NCBI GenBank assembly: GCA_029287515.1 | Contig: JARFQZ010000303.1 | Span: forward strand, 1-10,216 | DNA: 10,216 nt | Reading direction: 5' to 3' | Source of the DNA: Lysobacterales bacterium | Lineage (GTDB): Bacteria; Pseudomonadota; Gammaproteobacteria; Xanthomonadales; SZUA-36 | Shown here: one piece after another, positions 6,326 through 10,216 of the stretch | Layout: every line of letters starts with the position of its first letter | Numbering within the stretch: the stretch's first letter is position 1 | The notes under the pieces: model-generated | Seen by the model: only the letters and a program-made list of their open reading frames with translations | Told to the model about the DNA's origin: nothing | The model's database searches: none | Program-made: the position numbers and the translations under genes

Positions 6326-9300
6326 CTAGTCTTCCAGTTCGAGCAGGATAGCATTGCCACCGACCGCGGCTGTATTCACGGTCAGGGTCCGTTCGGTTGC
6401 AAACCTCAACATGTAATGTGGACCACCAGCCTTCGGCCCGGTTCCTGATAATCTTTCGCCGCCAAAAGGCTGAACACCGACGACCGCTCCGATCATGTTC
6501 CGGTTTACATAGCAGTTTCCGGCCAGCACTCGTCGGGCAATATACTGCTGAGTGCGGTCGATCCGGCTGTGAATCCCCAGTGTAAGACCATAACCGGTCG
6601 CATTAATTTCATCGATCACTTTATCCAGGTCCCTCGACCGGTAACGCACGACGTGCAGCACGGGACCGAAAACTTCCTCTTCCAGGGTATTGATCGAGTC
6701 AATCTCGAAGGCGCAGGGCGCCATGTAATGCCCGTGCAGGCCGTTTTCCAGCGGTGCCCGGCCGATCAGCCTGAATTCCTTTTCCATCCTCTCGGCATGG
6801 GCTGTCAGTTCTTCGAGCGCTGCACCATCGATCACCGGACCCACATCGGTCGACAGCAACTTCGGGTCGCCGATGACCAACTCCTGCATGGCGCCGGCCA
6901 GTAACGCCATGATGCGGTCAGCAACATCGTCCTGCAGAAACAGCACTCTCAATGCAGAACATCTTTGCCCTGCACTGTGGAATGCGCTCCTGATGACGTC
7001 CTGCACAACCTGCTCGGGCAAGGCTGAACTGTCTACCAGCATTGCATTCTGCCCGCCAGTCTCTGCGATCATCGCCGCCAGCGGCGCATCCCTTTCGGCA
7101 AGGCTGCGGTTGATCCGGTGCGCCGTGGCCATCGAACCGGTCAAGGCAACGCCGTCAACCCGGGGGTCTGAGGTGAGTTTTGCCCCAACCACAGATCCGC
7201 GCCCGGGCACAAACTGCAGGGCTTCCAGGGGGATTCCCGCCTGGTGCATGGTCCTTACGGCGAGGCTGGCAATGGCCGGTGTCTGGTCCGCCGGTTTGGC
7301 CAGGACGGTGTTGCCGGCTGCCAGAGCGGCGCTGACCTGTCCGGTGAAGATCGCCAGCGGAAAATTCCATGGACTGATGCAGACGAAAACGCCTTTGCCG
7401 TGCAGGCTCAGCTGATTGGATTCCCCCGTTGGGCCCGGCAGGACAATCGGGGCGTCGAATTTCTTCCTGGCCTGAAGGGCATAATATCTAAGAAAATCAA
7501 CCGCTTCCCTTATTTCAGAAACGGCGTCGTGGGCCGTTTTACCGGCTTCACGATTGATCAGCGCCATGAACTCCCCAACATTCTCTTCCATGGCATCTGC
7601 AGCGGCCTCCAGCATGACCGCCCGTTCGGCGCCGCCGGTTTCATCCCAGGCCCCGGTAAAAGCGTGCGCATCTTCGATCGCGCGCTCGAGCTCTTCTGCG
7701 CTGGTTTGCCGCACGTTGCCTATCCGGTCGTCCAGGTCCGCGGGGTTGATATTGTCCTTTTCCGGCCCGCCCTGCTCGAGCAGGCCACGCGCCAGGAGGG
7801 GTTCAACGTCCCATTGTTTATCGGCAAACGGCTGCATTTTTTCCGCCAGGGCCAGCGTATCCGTTTCGTTGGCCAGGTTGACACCGGATGAATTGATCCG
7901 TTCATCCCCGTACAGGTCGCGCGGTAAGGGGATTGAGGGGTGCCAGGCCGGCTCGGTGGCGGCCACTTTCCTGATGGGGTTTTCAGCCACCGTCTCAACC
8001 GGCAGGTTTTCGTCGACGATACGGTTGACGAACGAGGTATTTGAGCCGTTCTCCAGCAGGCGCCTGACCAGGTAGGGCAGCAAGTCCTCGTGGCTTCCTA
8101 CGGGCGCATAAACCCGGCAGGCGTGGCGAAAGCCCTGTTCACTCATCACGATGCCGTAAAGGTCTTCACCCATGCCATGAAGCCGCTGGAATTCGTAATC
8201 CAGCCTGTCCCCGGCCAGTTCCGTGACCGCGGCAATGGTATGTGCGTTGTGAGTGGCGAACTGCGGATAGAACGCTTCCCGTTGATTCAGGACCTGTTTT
8301 GCGCAGGCGATGTAAGAAACGTCCGTATTCGCCTTGCGTGTAAACACCGGGTAGCCGGTGTAACCCTCCACCTGCGCATGCTTGATCTCGGCATCCCAGT
8401 AGGCGCCCTTTACCAGCCGTACAGGAATGCGCTGACCGGTTTTTGCAGACAGGTCAGCCAGCCACTCGATCATCGGCAACGCCCTTCTCTGGTAGGTCTG
8501 CAACGCGATTCCCAGGCCGTTCCAACCCGCCAGCGCCGGGCTCTGCAGGACCGCCCCGAACACGTCCAGCGTCAGCATCAGGCGATCCGCTTCTTCAGTG
8601 TCGACCGTCAGTGCCATGTTGTTGGCCATGGCCAACTCGGCCAGGTCCAGCAGGCGCGGGATCAATTCCCGCAAAACCCTTTCCCGCTGGCCGAATTCAA
8701 AGCGCGGATGGATAGCCGAGAGCTTGACCGAAATGCTGGGGGCGGAAAAAATGTCGCCCGGATTGTCTCGCGCACCGATTGCCCTGATTCCGGACCGGTA
8801 CGCTTCCATGTAGCGCTCGGAGTCCTCGCTGGTCAGTGCCGCTTCTCCAAGCATGTCGAACGAATGGCGGTAAATCCTGTTCTTTTTTTGCTGCGACCGG
8901 TCGAGTGCTTCATCGATGGTGCGGCCCATGACGTACTGGTGACCCATGATCTTCATGGCCTGTCGAATGGCCGTGCGCACCACGGGCTCACCACTGCGGT
9001 TGACCAGCCGCTTCAGCGTGGATTTGAAATTCGACTGGGTGGATTCAGACAAGGCAACCAGTTTGCCGGTCAGCATCAGGCCCCAGGTGGACGCATTGAC
9101 GAGCACCGATGAACTTTTCCCCAGGTGCGATTCCCAGTCTGCGTCGCCCAGCTTGTCGGCGATCAGTTTTTCGGCGGTATCGTCGTCAGGAATGCGCAAC
9201 AGGGCCTCGGCCAGGCACATCAGGATGACGCCCTCCTCGGAGGACAGGTCGTATTCCTGCATGAAGGCATCGAGCAGACCGCGGTCATCCCGCCTTGCGC

Positions 9301-9493
9301 GCACGGACGCAACAAGCGACTGTGCACGCCTGTCGATTCGCTCTTCGACCTCAGGCTCGAAATGAACCCGCGTCAGCAGCGAACCCACCACGTCGGTTTC
9401 ATCTGCAGCATAGGAACGGTTTATGGCATCTCTAAGTGGATTGGCTGGTTCGGGGTTGGTGATCAGGAAATCTCTCTTCCTCTGGTCGGTCAC
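6326..9493 (-). CDS. putA: Bifunctional proline dehydrogenase / delta-1-pyrroline-5-carboxylate dehydrogenase PutA
   Basis: PutA oxidises proline to glutamate in two steps: an FAD-dependent proline dehydrogenase that passes electrons to the quinone pool, and an NAD-dependent P5C/glutamate-semialdehyde dehydrogenase, with channelling between them. In the 1055-residue reading, residues about 20-120 form the helical arm. The FAD barrel spans about 210-485 (VRLVKGAYWDAEIK at 358-371, ATHNAHT at 413-419, EFQRLHGMGEDLY at 434-446). The aldehyde dehydrogenase spans about 595-1040, with Asn710 in SPWNFPL, general base Glu811 in ETGGQN, and nucleophile Cys845 in GQRCSALR. There is no ribbon-helix-helix DNA-binding domain at the N-terminus, so this is not the trifunctional repressor form and is near the usual bifunctional length. 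GTG 9493 was chosen because AGGGAG lies eight bases upstream; TTG 9562 would give 1078 residues but has no ribosome-binding site. Its TAG stop lies 12 bases before gspA. Confidence 0.95.
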   Translation of the reverse strand: MTDQRKRDFLITNPEPANPLRDAINRSYAADETDVVGSLLTRVHFEPEVEERIDRRAQSLVASVRARRDDRGLLDAFMQEYDLSSEEGVILMCLAEALLRIPDDDTAEKLIADKLGDADWESHLGKSSSVLVNASTWGLMLTGKLVALSESTQSNFKSTLKRLVNRSGEPVVRTAIRQAMKIMGHQYVMGRTIDEALDRSQQKKNRIYRHSFDMLGEAALTSEDSERYMEAYRSGIRAIGARDNPGDIFSAPSISVKLSAIHPRFEFGQRERVLRELIPRLLDLAELAMANNMALTVDTEEADRLMLTLDVFGAVLQSPALAGWNGLGIALQTYQRRALPMIEWLADLSAKTGQRIPVRLVKGAYWDAEIKHAQVEGYTGYPVFTRKANTDVSYIACAKQVLNQREAFYPQFATHNAHTIAAVTELAGDRLDYEFQRLHGMGEDLYGIVMSEQGFRHACRVYAPVGSHEDLLPYLVRRLLENGSNTSFVNRIVDENLPVETVAENPIRKVAATEPAWHPSIPLPRDLYGDERINSSGVNLANETDTLALAEKMQPFADKQWDVEPLLARGLLEQGGPEKDNINPADLDDRIGNVRQTSAEELERAIEDAHAFTGAWDETGGAERAVMLEAAADAMEENVGEFMALINREAGKTAHDAVSEIREAVDFLRYYALQARKKFDAPIVLPGPTGESNQLSLHGKGVFVCISPWNFPLAIFTGQVSAALAAGNTVLAKPADQTPAIASLAVRTMHQAGIPLEALQFVPGRGSVVGAKLTSDPRVDGVALTGSMATAHRINRSLAERDAPLAAMIAETGGQNAMLVDSSALPEQVVQDVIRSAFHSAGQRCSALRVLFLQDDVADRIMALLAGAMQELVIGDPKLLSTDVGPVIDGAALEELTAHAERMEKEFRLIGRAPLENGLHGHYMAPCAFEIDSINTLEEEVFGPVLHVVRYRSRDLDKVIDEINATGYGLTLGIHSRIDRTQQYIARRVLAGNCYVNRNMIGAVVGVQPFGGERLSGTGPKAGGPHYMLRFATERTLTVNTAAVGGNAILLELED

Positions 9494-9501
9494 TGCAGGC
9501 G

Positions 9502-9507
9502 CTCCCT
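9502..9507 (-). promoter_or_regulatory. Ribosome-binding site deciding the putA GTG start
   Basis: AGGGAG on the minus strand, eight bases before GTG 9493. The upstream alternative TTG 9562 is preceded by a pyrimidine-rich stretch without such a motif. This favours the 1055-residue protein. Confidence 0.6.
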
Positions 9508-9573
9508 GGACTGGCTGTTGGGCAGTTGAAAGTTTACTCCCCGGGCGCAAACTTGAAAACAAATGAGACGAAA

Positions 9574-9603
9574 TTTATCAAGCTTTTCTTGCCCATAGCT
9601 CAA
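9574..9603 (-). promoter_or_regulatory. Candidate sigma-70-type promoter for the putA cluster
   Basis: On the minus strand a TTGAGC -35-like hexamer (9598-9603) is followed after 18 bases by GATAAA (9574-9579) as a possible -10. Each matches the consensus at four of six positions. Transcription would start near 9567, leaving about 75 bases before the GTG start but only a few bases before the alternative TTG 9562. Read by eye only. Confidence 0.35.
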
Positions 9604-9618
9604 TTGCGCGGATACAAT
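9589..9618 (+). promoter_or_regulatory. Candidate sigma-70-type promoter for the DUF2244 gene
   Basis: TTGCCC (9589-9594), an 18-base spacer, then TACAAT (9613-9618), which matches the -10 consensus at five of six positions. The predicted start of transcription is near 9625, about 25 bases before ATG 9649. It lies interleaved with the proposed opposing putA promoter, so the two genes may share control. Read by eye only. Confidence 0.45.
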
Positions 9619-9622
9619 TGCG
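9601..9622. repeat. Pair of CAATTGCG direct repeats in the divergent promoter region
   Basis: CAATTGCG occurs at 9601-9608 and again at 9615-9622, a 14-base period, each copy containing the palindrome CAATTG. The first copy overlaps the -35 of the proposed putA promoter and lies in the spacer of the opposing one; the second overlaps the proposed DUF2244 -10 element. A paired regulator-binding site is possible but not demonstrated. Confidence 0.3.
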
Positions 9623-9648
9623 GGCTTGGCGTTTTACCCAAGGTTCAG

Positions 9649-10155
9649 ATGGTCGTTACCTGGCAAAATTCTGACGGAACAAAAGCACGAGTGCTGGCCA
9701 GGGGAAACTTTTCCCTGGATGCTGGCGGCCTGGTCAACCTTTTGTTGGCACTGGCGGTGGTAAGCCTCTCCCTGGCAGGTTTATTGGCCTGGCAGGGCTA
9801 CTGGCCCATCCTCCTGATAGCGTTAGTCCAGCTTGTGTTGGTGGCCTGGATCCTGATCAGGACCTGGCAAAGAACCTGGGTGTCGGAAGTCATCGAGATC
9901 TGCGAAGACAGTATCCGTGTGACCCGGCAGAGACATCGCAGAAAACGCCGGCACGAACTGGTTACGGCCTGGACCGTGGTTGAACTGAGACAGCCTGATA
10001 TTGCCTGGTACAGCCCCAGGCTTATCATCAGATCCGGCGCGAAGCAGGTGGAACTGGGCTCGTTTCTGACGAGCGATGAGAAGCTGCAGTTGCTCGAGCA
10101 ATTGCAGATTGCGATTAGAAAACACAGCGCCATCAAAGGCGCATTACATTCTTGA
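9649..10155 (+). CDS. DUF2244 domain integral membrane protein
   Basis: This 168-residue inner-membrane protein of the DUF2244 family has no established biochemical function to my knowledge. It has the family layout: a short N-terminal strand ending in ARGNFSLD (17-24), two adjacent membrane helices at about 28-48 and 52-71, then a cytoplasmic domain with EVIEICEDSIRVTR (80-93), a basic stretch RHRRKRR (95-101), TAWTVVELR (106-114), SPRLIIRSGAKQVELGSFL (122-140) and a closing helix. ATG 9649 was chosen because AAGG lies five bases upstream, the predicted promoter lies just before it, and family members begin near here; the frame is open back to 9526 but that part overlaps the putA leader and reads as non-protein. 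From remembered genome contexts, DUF2244 genes often precede cytochrome c oxidase genes, which fits the gene that starts 14 bases downstream. Confidence 0.85.
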   Translation: MVVTWQNSDGTKARVLARGNFSLDAGGLVNLLLALAVVSLSLAGLLAWQGYWPILLIALVQLVLVAWILIRTWQRTWVSEVIEICEDSIRVTRQRHRRKRRHELVTAWTVVELRQPDIAWYSPRLIIRSGAKQVELGSFLTSDEKLQLLEQLQIAIRKHSAIKGALHS

Positions 10156-10169
10156 GGCTTTTAATCCCG

Positions 10170-10216
10170 ATGAAGAAGCAAAATACTTTCATTGTTGCAA
10201 CAGCGGTCACCGCGGC
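10170..10216 (+). CDS. Start of a gene with a signal-peptide-like N-terminus, possibly cytochrome c oxidase subunit II
   Basis: Only the first 15 codons are visible: MKKQNTFIVATAVTA, a Lys-Lys start running into a hydrophobic stretch, as expected of an exported or membrane protein. ATG 10170 follows the DUF2244 stop by 14 bases, and a GAGG overlapping that stop serves as a distant ribosome-binding candidate (12 bases). An in-frame TTG at 10152 is an alternative start. The suggestion of coxB rests only on the known habit of DUF2244 genes lying next to cox genes. The visible residues cannot confirm it. Confidence 0.5.
   Translation, partial: MKKQNTFIVATAVTA

Noticed and set aside
7244..8075. 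Further plus-strand open frames of about 170-215 codons within putA
   Set aside because: They are overlapping frames antisense to clear aldehyde dehydrogenase sequence, with no recognisable protein features.
8090..9112. A 340-codon open frame on the plus strand, antisense to putA
   Set aside because: It lies wholly inside the well-supported putA gene, its translation shows no domain or sensible composition, and long antisense frames are common in GC-rich genes.
1..10216. Mobile elements, CRISPR arrays, tRNA or rRNA genes, and riboswitches
   Set aside because: I looked for transposase-like frames, terminal inverted repeats, regularly spaced repeats and tRNA-like segments and saw none. Nearly all the sequence is explained by housekeeping genes.

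Overview
The window reads as an ordinary chromosomal segment of a moderately GC-rich gammaproteobacterium. The evidence is the combination of an EnvC-type amidase activator, a type II secretion GspA/ExeA-GspB pair, a DUF1820 protein, a bifunctional PutA without a DNA-binding N-terminus, and a DUF2244 protein. I cannot fix the family or genus from this sequence. Coding density is near complete. I see no tRNA, rRNA, CRISPR array, insertion sequence, prophage gene or rho-independent terminator.

Left block, plus strand (1-2828): the 3' end of gpmI (phosphoglycerate mutase), then envC (catalytically dead LytM-domain activator of cell-division amidases), then a ctpA/prc-type S41 carboxyl-terminal processing protease. 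The genes overlap or lie within about 25 bases of each other and look like one operon for cell-envelope maintenance behind a glycolytic gene.

Middle block, minus strand (9493 down to 2825): putA (proline to glutamate), gspA/exeA (ATPase with a periplasmic peptidoglycan-binding domain), gspB, a rhomboid intramembrane serine protease, and a DUF1820 protein. Gaps are 12, 3, 4 and 26 bases, so this is probably one transcript. GspA and GspB together help type II secretion insert its outer-membrane secretin through the peptidoglycan. A rhomboid protease that appears translationally coupled to gspB is the most suggestive arrangement here. The block ends tail-to-tail with ctpA, the two TAA stops sharing a TTAA palindrome.

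Right block, plus strand (9649-10216): a divergent 155-base promoter region, a DUF2244 membrane protein, and the first 15 codons of a gene with a signal-peptide-like start. From known DUF2244 neighbourhoods this may be coxB (cytochrome c oxidase subunit II), but too little is visible to identify it.

Start codons needed care: putA (GTG), gspA (TTG), rhomboid (GTG) and envC (TTG, or possibly CTG) all appear to lack ATG. No clearly undescribed system is evident. The best leads are the gspA-gspB-rhomboid linkage behind putA, the envC start, and the putA/DUF2244 control region.
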